This document shows, piece after piece, positions 25,225-32,734 of a DNA stretch of 64,000 nucleotides. The notes under the pieces were generated by a model that was given only the letters and a program-made list of their open reading frames with translations, made no database searches and was not told the DNA's origin. The first letter of the stretch is position 1. Every line of letters starts with the position of its first letter. A program made the position numbers and the translations under genes. The DNA comes from Elusimicrobiota bacterium (GTDB lineage Bacteria > Elusimicrobiota > Elusimicrobia > UBA1565 > UBA9628), in assembly GCA_016218545.1 (NCBI GenBank), contig JACRDQ010000001.1, forward strand, positions 1-64,000, read 5' to 3'.

Positions 25225-26625
25225 TTAGAAAGCGGCGTTCCCCGGCGTGCGCGGGAAGGGGATGACGTCGCGGATATTGGCCATGCCCGTGGCGTACTGG
25301 ATGGTGCGCTCCAGGCCCAGGCCGAAGCCCGCGTGCGGCACGGTGCCGTAGCGCCTGAGGTCCCGGTACCAGCCGTAGGCCTTCTTGTCGAGCTTCATCT
25401 CGTCGAGCCGGCTGTCGAGCACGTCGAGCCTCTCCTCGCGCTGGGAGCCTCCGATGATCTCGCCGATGCCGGGCACGAGCACGTCCATGGCGGCCACGGT
25501 GCGGCCGTCGTCGTTGACGCGCATGTAGAAGGGCTTGATGGCCTTGGGGTAGTTCATGACCACGACCGGGCGCTTGACGAGCTCCTCGGTGAGGTAGCGC
25601 TCGTGCTCGGTCTGCAGGTCCATGCCCCAGGACACCGGGTACTGGAAGGCCTTGCCCGACTTCTCCAGGGCCTGGACGGCGTCGTCGTAGGTCATGCGCT
25701 CGAAGCTGGCCTTCATGAAGGCCTCCAGCCGGGTCACGCACTCCTTGTCCACGCGCTCGGCGAAGAACTTCATGTCGTCTCCGCGCTCCCGGAGCACCGC
25801 GGCGAAGATGTATTTCAGGAAGTCCTCGGCCAGGGACGCGTCGGCCGAGAGGTCCGCGAAGGCGAGCTCAGGCTCGATCATCCAGAACTCGGCCAGATGG
25901 CGGGGCGTGGTCGAGCGCTCGGCCCGGAAGGTGGGGCCGAAGGTGTAGACCTTGCTGAGCGCCATGCAGTAGGTCTCGACGTTGAGCTGGCCCGACACGG
26001 TCAGGAAGGAGGACCTGCCGAAGAAGTCCTTGGAGTCGTCGAGCTTCCCGTCTTGGGTGCGCGGCAGGTTGGCCAGGTCCAGGGTCGAGACGCGGAACAT
26101 GGCGCCCGCGCCCTCGCAGTCCGAGGCCGTGACGATGGGGGTGTGGACCCAGTAGAAGCCGCGCTCGTGGAAGAAGCGGTGCACCGCCATGCTGATGCAG
26201 TGCCGCACGCGCGCCACCGCGCCGAAGGTGTTGGTGCGCACCCGCAGGTGCGCGACCTCGCGCAGGTACTCGAAGGTGTGCTTCTTGGGGGAGATGGGGT
26301 AGGTCTCGGGGTCCTCCACCAGGCCGAGGACCGAGACCTTGTCCGCCGTGAGTTCGAGGGCCTGGCCTGCCGCCGGGGACTTGGCCAGCGTGCCCTCGGC
26401 CCTGAGGCTGCACCCGGCCGTGAGCTTCATGACGTCCGAGGCGTAGTTGGCCAGGCCCTTGGGAGCCACGACCTGCATGGCGTCGAAGCACGAGCCGTCG
26501 TGCAGGTGGATGAAGGAGAACCCGGCCTTGGAGTCCCGGCGGGAGCGGACCCAGCCCTGGACCGCGACCTTCTCTCCGACCGGGGCCTTGCCGGAGAGCG
26601 CGTCCGCGATGGAGAACGTTTTCAT
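25225..26625 (-). CDS. asnS: Asparaginyl-tRNA synthetase
   Basis: Charges tRNA-Asn with asparagine; class IIb synthetase, 466 residues, full length. The N-terminal OB-fold anticodon domain ([14 protein letters not shown]) is followed by the catalytic core: motif 2 in [21 protein letters not shown] and motif 3 in [13 protein letters not shown]. The Asn-type pattern SGQLNVETY and EFWMIEPE separates it from AspRS. The ATG at 26625 sits 7 nt after a TAGAAT box; an upstream in-frame start is not needed. Confidence 0.96.
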   Translation of the reverse strand: MKTFSIADALSGKAPVGEKVAVQGWVRSRRDSKAGFSFIHLHDGSCFDAMQVVAPKGLANYASDVMKLTAGCSLRAEGTLAKSPAAGQALELTADKVSVLGLVEDPETYPISPKKHTFEYLREVAHLRVRTNTFGAVARVRHCISMAVHRFFHERGFYWVHTPIVTASDCEGAGAMFRVSTLDLANLPRTQDGKLDDSKDFFGRSSFLTVSGQLNVETYCMALSKVYTFGPTFRAERSTTPRHLAEFWMIEPELAFADLSADASLAEDFLKYIFAAVLRERGDDMKFFAERVDKECVTRLEAFMKASFERMTYDDAVQALEKSGKAFQYPVSWGMDLQTEHERYLTEELVKRPVVVMNYPKAIKPFYMRVNDDGRTVAAMDVLVPGIGEIIGGSQREERLDVLDSRLDEMKLDKKAYGWYRDLRRYGTVPHAGFGLGLERTIQYATGMANIRDVIPFPRTPGNAAF

Positions 26626-26632
26626 AAGGCAC

Positions 26633-26638
26633 ATTCTA
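26633..26638 (-). promoter_or_regulatory. -10 box TAGAAT, leaderless start of asnS
   Basis: On the minus strand TAGAAT ends 7 nt before the asnS ATG. Confidence 0.5.
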
Positions 26639-26667
26639 ATATTTTCCGTCCTCGGACCGCGACTTGG

Positions 26668-26673
26668 TATGAT
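26668..26673 (+). promoter_or_regulatory. -10 box TATGAT, leaderless start at 26679
   Basis: TATGAT ends 5 nt before the ATG at 26679; it faces the asnS promoter 30 bp away. Confidence 0.45.
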
Positions 26674-26678
26674 GGGGC

Positions 26679-27440
26679 ATGCTCGGCCTGGTCCTCGCAG
26701 CGGCTCTCCACGGGTGCGCCCCAGGGGACGCCTGGGCCGCGAGCGCCCATCCCCTCTCCGAGGCCGCGGCCCCGCCTCCGGGCTTTGGCAGGGTGGAGCT
26801 CTCCTCGGGGTCGTTCGCCGCGTGGGTGCGCCGCCTCCCGGTCCAGCCCGAGGGCGCGCTGGTGCGGACCTGGGACGGCAAGCTGGCCCCTCAGCGCTTC
26901 TACCGGGTCCTGCGCGTCTCGGCCCTGCCCCTCAAGTTCCGCCAGGACCTCGAGCAGTGCGCGGACTGGGGGTTCAGGCTGTGGCTCGAGTACCAGGCCT
27001 CCACGCGCCGGCCTGACGACTGCTGGCTCCTGGACTACAACGGACGCCGCGTGCGCTTCCAGGATTGGAGGAAGTCCGGGCGCGGAGCCTCTTTGGATTC
27101 TTTCTTCCGCTGGGCCGCTTCGAACGCCAACTCCCATTCCCTGAAGAAGGGCTTGGGCAAGGTCGCGGGCGGGCCTGACCTCATGCCCGGGGACCTCCTG
27201 GTGCAGAACGAGACCGGCGGCATCGGGCACGCTTCCGTCATCCTCGACGTTGCCGTTGACGGGCAGGGGCGCCGCGTCTACCTCATCGGGTTCGGCTTCA
27301 TGCCCGCCCAGGACTTCCACGTCGAGGCCGCCGGGCCCGGACAGGGCCGGGGAGACTGGTTCACGCTCGAAGGGTTCCAGGAGTTCCTGACGGAGCACCT
27401 GCCCTACGGGCCTCCGGTCCTGCGCCGGTTCTCCGACTAG
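26679..27440 (+). CDS. DUF4846 family protein, secreted
   Basis: 253 residues with an N-terminal hydrophobic export segment. The pattern [15 protein letters not shown], the [13 protein letters not shown] segment, the PGDLLVQ and [11 protein letters not shown] motifs and FMPAQDFHV match the DUF4846 family as I know it. These are periplasmic proteins of unknown function; the conserved GHA and MPAQDFH elements recall a papain-like or NlpC-like core, but that is only a guess. Transcribed alone, divergent from asnS. Confidence 0.75.
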   Translation: MLGLVLAAALHGCAPGDAWAASAHPLSEAAAPPPGFGRVELSSGSFAAWVRRLPVQPEGALVRTWDGKLAPQRFYRVLRVSALPLKFRQDLEQCADWGFRLWLEYQASTRRPDDCWLLDYNGRRVRFQDWRKSGRGASLDSFFRWAASNANSHSLKKGLGKVAGGPDLMPGDLLVQNETGGIGHASVILDVAVDGQGRRVYLIGFGFMPAQDFHVEAAGPGQGRGDWFTLEGFQEFLTEHLPYGPPVLRRFSD

Positions 27441-27536
27441 TCCCTCTCCGATGGGACGACTGGCCCCTGGATGCTAGGGCCATTTCCAGGCGCAGAGGGG
27501 GTTCTTTGACCCATACAACCGGGTGCGGGTCCGGGG

Positions 27537-27542
27537 TATGAT
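27537..27542 (+). promoter_or_regulatory. -10 box TATGAT upstream of the M48-type gene
   Basis: TATGAT ends 11 nt before the ATG at 27554, slightly farther than at other operon heads. A TTGACC at 27506 is 25 bp upstream, too far for a normal -35. Confidence 0.35.
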
Positions 27543-27553
27543 GTCTCCTGCCC

Positions 27554-29938
27554 ATGAGACATCATCCTCTTTCACGCTCCCTGGCCGCGTTCATCGCCGC
27601 CGTCATCCTCCTCAACATCCCCGGTCCCGACGCTCTCGCCCAGAGCGCTGCGGTCGTGCGGTCCATCCCGTCAGGCCGCATGGACGCTCCTCTGGGCTCC
27701 CTGGGCTCCATGTCCGCTCCGGCCGTGGCGGGCCAAGGGTCCGGGATCCAACTCCGGTTCGAGGCGTCTTCGCTTCTTTCCTTGCCCGGCTTGGGGGCCC
27801 CTGGAGTCTCGCTCCAGGAGGCGTCCCCTGCCGTGCCCGGCACCGCCGAGGTCCCTGTCCTCTCCCCGTCTCCCAAGGACTCGGCCCCGGCTCCGGTCGT
27901 CGAGACCAAAGGCCGGTCCTTCCTCGGCCTTTTCCGGCGCTCTCCCTCCAAGGGGCCGGACCTCAAGGAGCTCAAGAAACGGGTCGCCCAGGCCGAGAAG
28001 GAGCGCAAGGCCGCTGAAGGTGAGCGCGAGGCAAGGGCCAAAGAGCAGAAGCTCATCGACCGCGTGCTCGAGGTCTCCATCGAGCTCGAAAAGGCTGAGG
28101 ACGGAGGCTCGGTCTCGGACGAGGACCTCCGCAAGACCGCGGACCAAGTCTGGGGCCTGGACTCAGGCCCTGCCGTCCTGCCGGCGGTCGAGGCTTCCGG
28201 GACCGCGGGAGGGGGGAAGACCCAGGTCCTGCCCCGCGGGACCGAGGATGAGGTCAAGGCGCGCGGCCCGCCCGCTCCCTCGACCGAGGCGGTCTCCAGC
28301 CGGAAGGAGTCCGTCATCGGTTCCCTCCTCTCCAAGACCCTCCAAGGCCTCTTCGCGGCGAGTTCAGGGGCGCGCAAGGCCCTTGCCGCGCTCCTCGCTC
28401 CCATCTCCCGCCTCTGGGCCTCCCTGCCTTCCGGCGGCCGGGTGTCCCTCGCAGCGGCCCTGACCGCGGGGGCCGACTTCGCGGCCCGCCTGCTCCTGCC
28501 GGCGGTGTTCGGGTTCGTGCCCGGAGCAGGGCTCTGGGTGACCTTGGGCCTGGGCGGCGTCGTCATCCCTGCCCTGGCCCTGACCAGGAGGAGTCTCGTC
28601 AAGCAGAACGCTCCCAGCCTGGCTCCCTTGGTGCGCTACGCCGACCTCCTCCTGGGGGTCCTCCTCGGCGCAGCCGCGGTGACGGGCATCGGGGTCCTCG
28701 GCCTGGACCTGGGCGCCGGCCTCATCGCCGCCGCCCAGAAGGGTGCGGGGCTCGTGAGCCTGGCCCCGCTCCTCGGGGTCTTCGGGTTCATGGCGAGCCT
28801 GCCCGTGCTGTTCGGCGCGGGCCACGTGGCCTGGGGCCTCAAGAACAAGACCAAGACCGCCCCGGACCTTCCCCTGCCCTGGATGTACAAGGTGATGCTC
28901 CTCAGCGCGCTCCTCAGCCCCATCCAGGTCTTCGTCTCCCTCTCGGGCGGCATCCCCGGGCTCCTGGGCGGGCTCGTCGTCTACCTGGCGGTCTCCGCCT
29001 ACTTCCGCAGCCGCAGCCGCCTGGAGGGCATGACGGAGCAGCCGGACGCCGCTCCCGCCAAGGTCGTGGTCCGCGGCGATGAGTGGCGGCTCGACCTCGT
29101 CGCAGGGCGCGCCACCGGCCCGGCGGAGCAGCTCAAGCGGGCCCGCATCCAGGCCGTTCTGTGGGGCGCAGGCATCATCCTCGGCGCCATCGGCCTGCTC
29201 GCCCTGCACCAGTTCTCCCTGGCCGCGGCGCTCAGTCTCGCTGCCGCGCGCTTGCCCTCCTCCCTGTGGACCCTCATCCCGTTCGGCTTGGCCGGCGGGT
29301 TCCTGGCCGCCCTGTTCATGAAGGTGAAGAAGGCCGAGCCCGGCCCCTACGCGGACACGGTGGCGGAGTTGGCGGCCAAGGCTGGTCTGCCCATGCCGTC
29401 GGTCAAGGTCGGCAAGACCACGGGAGACCCCAACGCCTTCGCCTCGGGCGCGCTCTACCACCTGGCGGTCGTGGCCGTCGTGGGCTACATCACGCGGCTG
29501 ATGACCGTGCGCGAGATGCGCGGCATCCTCGGCCACGAGTTGAGCCACGTGAAGTACCGCCACATGCTGAGCTTCCTCTTCGCCATCCCCTTCCTCCAGC
29601 TCGTGAGCCTCGGGGGGACGAGCATCCTCCAACTGGCCCTCGGCTACTGGGCGCCCATCCTCTGGGTCCTGGCCGTGCTCGGCCTGACGCGCGCCAACGA
29701 GCGCATGGCCGACGCCGGCGGGGCCAAGGTCACCGGCGACCCCAGGGGCCTGGCCACGGGGTTGCGCAAGCTCGCCATGGTCGGCATGGTCTCGGAGAGG
29801 ATGCCGCACCGCGAGGGGAGCTGGCTCTACCGGCTCTTCCTCTCGCACCCGGACCCGCTCGAGCGCGTGCAGACCCTCGCCCGGATGCTCAAATCACCCG
29901 CGGAGCAGGCGGGACAGGCCGAGTCCGCAAAACCATAG
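27554..29938 (+). CDS. M48-family (HtpX-like) membrane metalloprotease with signal peptide and long N-terminal linker
   Basis: 794 residues. Signal peptide (ending DALAQS), low-complexity region to about 125, a charged coiled coil about 130-180 (LKELKKRVAQAEKERKAAEGE), linker to 250, then several membrane helices (about 290-500). The C-terminal quarter is an M48 peptidase: LMTVREMRGILGHELSHVKYRH carries the HExxH-type zinc site as HELSH, and ERMADAGGAK carries the downstream third ligand region. HtpX enzymes degrade misfolded membrane proteins; here the catalytic domain follows an extra membrane bundle. It overlaps the convergent TauE-like gene by 45 bp. Confidence 0.8.
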   Translation: MRHHPLSRSLAAFIAAVILLNIPGPDALAQSAAVVRSIPSGRMDAPLGSLGSMSAPAVAGQGSGIQLRFEASSLLSLPGLGAPGVSLQEASPAVPGTAEVPVLSPSPKDSAPAPVVETKGRSFLGLFRRSPSKGPDLKELKKRVAQAEKERKAAEGEREARAKEQKLIDRVLEVSIELEKAEDGGSVSDEDLRKTADQVWGLDSGPAVLPAVEASGTAGGGKTQVLPRGTEDEVKARGPPAPSTEAVSSRKESVIGSLLSKTLQGLFAASSGARKALAALLAPISRLWASLPSGGRVSLAAALTAGADFAARLLLPAVFGFVPGAGLWVTLGLGGVVIPALALTRRSLVKQNAPSLAPLVRYADLLLGVLLGAAAVTGIGVLGLDLGAGLIAAAQKGAGLVSLAPLLGVFGFMASLPVLFGAGHVAWGLKNKTKTAPDLPLPWMYKVMLLSALLSPIQVFVSLSGGIPGLLGGLVVYLAVSAYFRSRSRLEGMTEQPDAAPAKVVVRGDEWRLDLVAGRATGPAEQLKRARIQAVLWGAGIILGAIGLLALHQFSLAAALSLAAARLPSSLWTLIPFGLAGGFLAALFMKVKKAEPGPYADTVAELAAKAGLPMPSVKVGKTTGDPNAFASGALYHLAVVAVVGYITRLMTVREMRGILGHELSHVKYRHMLSFLFAIPFLQLVSLGGTSILQLALGYWAPILWVLAVLGLTRANERMADAGGAKVTGDPRGLATGLRKLAMVGMVSERMPHREGSWLYRLFLSHPDPLERVQTLARMLKSPAEQAGQAESAKP

Positions 29939-30508
29939 CCCGCAGAGCCCGGCAGCCATGCCCGCGGCGCTCCTCAGGCGCTCGGCGGCCTTGAGCGGCA
30001 CGGCCAGCAGGACCGGCAGGACGTAGACCGTGGTCCCGACGAAGAACGCGGTGAAGTAGGCCGCGCAGCCCGCCACGCTGCCCACGGTCAGCAGCCTGGC
30101 CAGGCCCGCCACGAAGGGAGGGCACGGATTGACCCCGACCAGGAACCCGAGCAGGAAGGGCGCGCCCTTGAACGCGGGGTTGCCTGATAGCCTCGCGCAC
30201 AGGTCCAGGCCGGGCAGGCCCCGCACCAGGGAGTAGCCGAGCAGGAGCGCGCCGCACGCCAGGAGGCTGGCTCCTGAGAGCCACGCGGGCAGGGGGCCCA
30301 AGGCGCTGCCGGCCAAGCCCGCCGCGATCGCGAAGAGCAGATAGGCCGCGAGCCTGCCCAGCAGGAACTTGCCCACCACCAAGAGGTCCCGCGTGAAGCC
30401 CTTCTCCTCGGCCAGGAGATAGGGGGCCAGGACCGGCACGCAGGCCGCGGCGCAGTAGGCTCCGGTGGAAAGGCCCAGGCCCAGCCCTTCGAGCAGCAGG
30501 GCGGTCAA
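29894..30508 (-). CDS. Sulfite exporter TauE/SafE-like or DsbD-type membrane protein
   Basis: 204 residues, about six membrane helices, with cysteine motifs STGAYCAAACVPVLAPYLL in helix 1 and GVNPCPPF mid-protein. This is the pattern of the TauE/SafE-like DsbD_2 (UreH/SfsA-like) family, where paired Cys relay thiol electrons or bind metal. The TTG start overlaps the TGA that ends the frameshifted glyS extension (TTGA), so translation is probably coupled to that extension. No Shine-Dalgarno site is present. Confidence 0.7.
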   Translation of the reverse strand: MTALLLEGLGLGLSTGAYCAAACVPVLAPYLLAEEKGFTRDLLVVGKFLLGRLAAYLLFAIAAGLAGSALGPLPAWLSGASLLACGALLLGYSLVRGLPGLDLCARLSGNPAFKGAPFLLGFLVGVNPCPPFVAGLARLLTVGSVAGCAAYFTAFFVGTTVYVLPVLLAVPLKAAERLRSAAGMAAGLCGLWFCGLGLSRLLRG

Positions 30509-30600
30509 TGGTAGAAGACGTCGCGGATGGAGTTCTCGGTCATGCCGTGCTTCCTGGCCGCCTCGGCGAAGAACTTGTCCGTGGCGGCCGCGGCCGGGTC
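30505..30600 (-). other. Out-of-frame C-terminal extension of glyS (+1 frameshift candidate)
   Basis: glyS reads Lys-Pro-stop at CCC TGA C. Skipping one base (the T of the stop) continues as Asp-Pro-Ala-Ala for 31 residues, through KFFAEAARKHGM and SIRDVFYH, to a TGA that overlaps the TTG start of the next gene. Codon choice is as GC3-rich as that of the host genes. The slip site resembles the CTT TGA C of prfB and the TCC TGA of antizyme. It may be programmed, a recent mutation or a sequence error. Confidence 0.45.
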
Positions 30601-32068
30601 AGGGCTTGGCTTCCACCAGGGGCGCCGGGTACTTGGGCGCGACCTCGGCCCACTTGCCGGCCATGAGGCTCTCCATCACGACGGGCATCTCCTCGATGGG
30701 CACGCGGATCTGGCCCATGGTGTCGCGGTCGCGCACGGTGACCTTGCGGTCCGCGGCCTCGCCCCGCGTCTCGTCGCCCACGGTCTTGACGTCCACGGTC
30801 ACGCAGAAGGGCGTGCCGGCCTCGTCCTGGCGGCGGTAGAGCTTGCCGATGGCCGCGGTGTCGTCGTAGACCGAGTACCAGCGCTCTCCCAGGCGCTCCT
30901 GAAGACGCTTGGCCGTGTCCACGAGCGCGGGGAGCTTCTTGAGGAGGGGCAGGACCGCGATCTTGACGGGCGCCACCTCCGGGTGGAAGCGCAGGACCAC
31001 GCGCTTCTCGCCGCGGACCTCCTCCTCGTGGTAGGCGTCGAGCAGGAAGGCGAGGGTGGACCGGTCCGCCCCGGCCGAGGGCTCGATGACGTAGGGCACG
31101 ACGCGGGTCTTGGCCTCGTCGTCGAACCAGCCCAGGGTCTTGCCGCTGTGCTTGGCGTGCTGGTTGAGGTCGAAGTCGGCCCGGTTGGCGATGCCCTCGA
31201 GCTCGGAGAATCCCATGGGGAACTCGAACTCGACGTCCACGCAGCGCTTGGCGTAGTGGGCGAGCTCGTCCTTGGCGTGCTCGCGCAGGCGCAGGCTCGA
31301 CTTTCGGATGCCGTAGCGCTGGTACCAGGCGAAGCGCTCGTCGATCCACTTCTGGTGCCAGCCTTCGTCGGTGCCGGGCTTGACGAAGAACTCGATCTCC
31401 ATCTGCTCGAACTCGATGGTACGGAAGGTGAAGTTGCCGGGCGTGATCTCGTTGCGGAAGGCCTTGCCGATCTGGGCGATGCCGAAGGGGAGCTTCTTGC
31501 GCGAGGTCTGGAGCACGTTGTCGAAATCCACGAAGATGCCCTGCGCGGTCTCGGGCCGCAGGTAGATGAGCGAGGCCTCCTCCTCGACCGCGCCCTTGCG
31601 CGTGGAGAGCATGAGGTTGAACTGCCGCGGCGGGGTGAGCTCGCCCTTGCCGCAGTCCGGACAGAGCGTGCGGCCGGCCCCGCAGTGGGAGCAGTTCTCG
31701 CCGCCCGGGACCTCGAACTTGTTGCCCTTGGTCTGGGGGCAGTAGTGGGTCCAGGGGAGCCCCGAGAGGTTGTCGGCCTTGAAGCGCTTCCTGCAGGCCT
31801 TGCAGTCCGCCATGGGGTCGCTGAAGTGCTCCACGTGGCCGCTCGCCTTCCAGGCCAGGGGGTTCATGAGGATGGCGGCGTCGAGGCCCACCATGTCGCG
31901 CCTGCGGTGCACGTTGTCGCGCCACCAGAGCCGCTTGATGTTGTTCTTGAGCTCGACTCCGAGCGGGCCGTAGTCCCAGGTCGAGGCCGACCCGCCGTAG
32001 ATCTCGCTGGAGGGGAAGATGAAGCCCTTGCGCTTGGCGAGCGAGACGATGGTGTCCATGGTGATCAT
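30599..32068 (-). CDS. glyS: Glycyl-tRNA synthetase (dimeric, eukaryote/archaeal-like type)
   Basis: Charges tRNA-Gly; a single-chain class II synthetase of 489 residues as annotated. The N-terminal segment (KRKGFIFPSSEIYGG, DYGPLGVELKNN) and the Cys-rich zinc-like insert (CPDCGKG, HCGAGR) are typical of the alpha2 type. Motif 2 lies in FGIAQIGKAFRNEITP, motif 3 in SAGADRSTLAFL. A C-terminal anticodon domain ends in PAPLVEAKP. A TAGAAT box ends 6 nt before the ATG. The reading frame may continue past its TGA by a +1 shift. Confidence 0.95.
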   Translation of the reverse strand: MITMDTIVSLAKRKGFIFPSSEIYGGSASTWDYGPLGVELKNNIKRLWWRDNVHRRRDMVGLDAAILMNPLAWKASGHVEHFSDPMADCKACRKRFKADNLSGLPWTHYCPQTKGNKFEVPGGENCSHCGAGRTLCPDCGKGELTPPRQFNLMLSTRKGAVEEEASLIYLRPETAQGIFVDFDNVLQTSRKKLPFGIAQIGKAFRNEITPGNFTFRTIEFEQMEIEFFVKPGTDEGWHQKWIDERFAWYQRYGIRKSSLRLREHAKDELAHYAKRCVDVEFEFPMGFSELEGIANRADFDLNQHAKHSGKTLGWFDDEAKTRVVPYVIEPSAGADRSTLAFLLDAYHEEEVRGEKRVVLRFHPEVAPVKIAVLPLLKKLPALVDTAKRLQERLGERWYSVYDDTAAIGKLYRRQDEAGTPFCVTVDVKTVGDETRGEAADRKVTVRDRDTMGQIRVPIEEMPVVMESLMAGKWAEVAPKYPAPLVEAKP

Positions 32069-32074
32069 GAGTCC

Positions 32075-32080
32075 ATTCTA
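32075..32080 (-). promoter_or_regulatory. -10 box TAGAAT, leaderless start of glyS
   Basis: On the minus strand TAGAAT ends 6 nt before the glyS ATG. Confidence 0.5.
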
Positions 32081-32114
32081 TAAAACCCTGGCGCCTTCCG
32101 GCGCGGTCTGTCTC

Positions 32115-32161
32115 TTGACAGCAGCGGGCAGGGAGGGTATAATATAGACAGAAGTCTATAT
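32115..32161 (+). promoter_or_regulatory. arsR promoter with overlapping ArsR-type operator
   Basis: Perfect TTGACA (32115-32120), a 17-bp spacer and perfect TATAAT (32138-32143). A perfect 8-bp inverted repeat with a 4-nt centre, ATATAGAC-N4-GTCTATAT (32142-32161), overlaps the end of the -10 box and runs to 3 nt before the ATG. Placement and symmetry fit autorepression by the ArsR protein it precedes. Confidence 0.75.
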
Positions 32162-32164
32162 GTT

Positions 32165-32461
32165 ATGGCACAAGAATCCGATTGTTGTTCCTTCTTCAAG
32201 GCCGTGGCTGACGTCAACCGCGTGAAGATCATGCTGCTCCTGGCGCGGGGGGAGATGTCGGTCTCGCAGATTTGCGGCCATTTCAAGATGAAACAGCCCT
32301 CCATCTCCCATCACCTGGGAGTGCTCAGGAACGCCAAGGTGGTGGAATGCCGCAAGGAAGGCAAAGAGGTCTTCTACAGGCTCAACAGATGCTGCGTGGA
32401 TTCCTCTTGCTCGGGCTTCATGAAGAGGTTCACGGACAAGGCCGAGGGGGGGGAGGTGTGA
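32165..32461 (+). CDS. ArsR/SmtB-family metal(loid)-responsive repressor
   Basis: 98 residues, winged helix-turn-helix with the recognition helix KQPSISHHLGVLR. Cysteines cluster at both ends (DCCSF at residues 6-9 region; RCCVDSSCSG near 75-83), so a thiol sensor for a soft metal or metalloid, or a redox sensor, is likely; the classical ELCVCDL metal-binding helix is not present. The promoter overlaps a perfect inverted repeat, so it probably represses itself and the small Cys-rich gene downstream. It has a consensus -35/-10 and a leader, unlike the leaderless host genes nearby. Confidence 0.85.
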   Translation: MAQESDCCSFFKAVADVNRVKIMLLLARGEMSVSQICGHFKMKQPSISHHLGVLRNAKVVECRKEGKEVFYRLNRCCVDSSCSGFMKRFTDKAEGGEV

Positions 32462-32521
32462 GGTGGTTTTTTTTGGGACAACGCATAGACATGTCTCAAT
32501 AAGTCAATGAAAGGAGGACGC

Positions 32522-32677
32522 ATGAAAGAAAACAAGTGCTGTTCCGTGGACGTGACCGAGACGGAGAAGGGGCTCAAGGTCGAGCTCGTGGGCGACAAGG
32601 TCAAAGAGTGCCTGACCACGCTGATGAGCTGTTGCTGCCGCTCCAAGGCCGAGGGCTCCAAGAAGTCCGGCAAATAG
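32522..32677 (+). CDS. Tiny cysteine-rich protein in arsR operon
   Basis: 51 residues with six Cys: a CC pair at residues 6-7, one at 30 and CCC at 37-39, separated by a short amphipathic strand-helix (VTETEKGLKVELVGDKVKE) and ending in a basic tail. A strong AAAGGAGG site lies just upstream of its ATG. It follows arsR by 60 bp and has no promoter of its own, so it should be induced with arsR. A metal- or metalloid-binding (metallothionein-like or chaperone) role is inferred from Cys content and context. It is not a family I recognise. Confidence 0.7.
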   Translation: MKENKCCSVDVTETEKGLKVELVGDKVKECLTTLMSCCCRSKAEGSKKSGK

Positions 32678-32695
32678 GCCGGGCGCCGGCGCAAG

Positions 32696-32729
32696 GTCCC
32701 GGCAGGGCGGCTTGCCGCCCTGCCGGGAC
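32696..32729 (+). terminator. Perfect 15-bp hairpin between convergent genes
   Basis: The arms 32696-32710 and 32715-32729 pair perfectly (GTCCCGGCAGGGCGG with its complement) around a CTTG loop. It sits between the Cys-rich gene and the convergent kinase gene, so it can serve both strands. No T-run follows, so it may act as a Rho-assisted or structural terminator. Confidence 0.6.
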
Positions 32730-32734
32730 CGAGG

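Noticed and set aside
27506..27542. TTGACC and TATGAT as a standard promoter for the M48 gene
   Set aside because: The spacer is 25 bp; only the -10 box near the start is kept.
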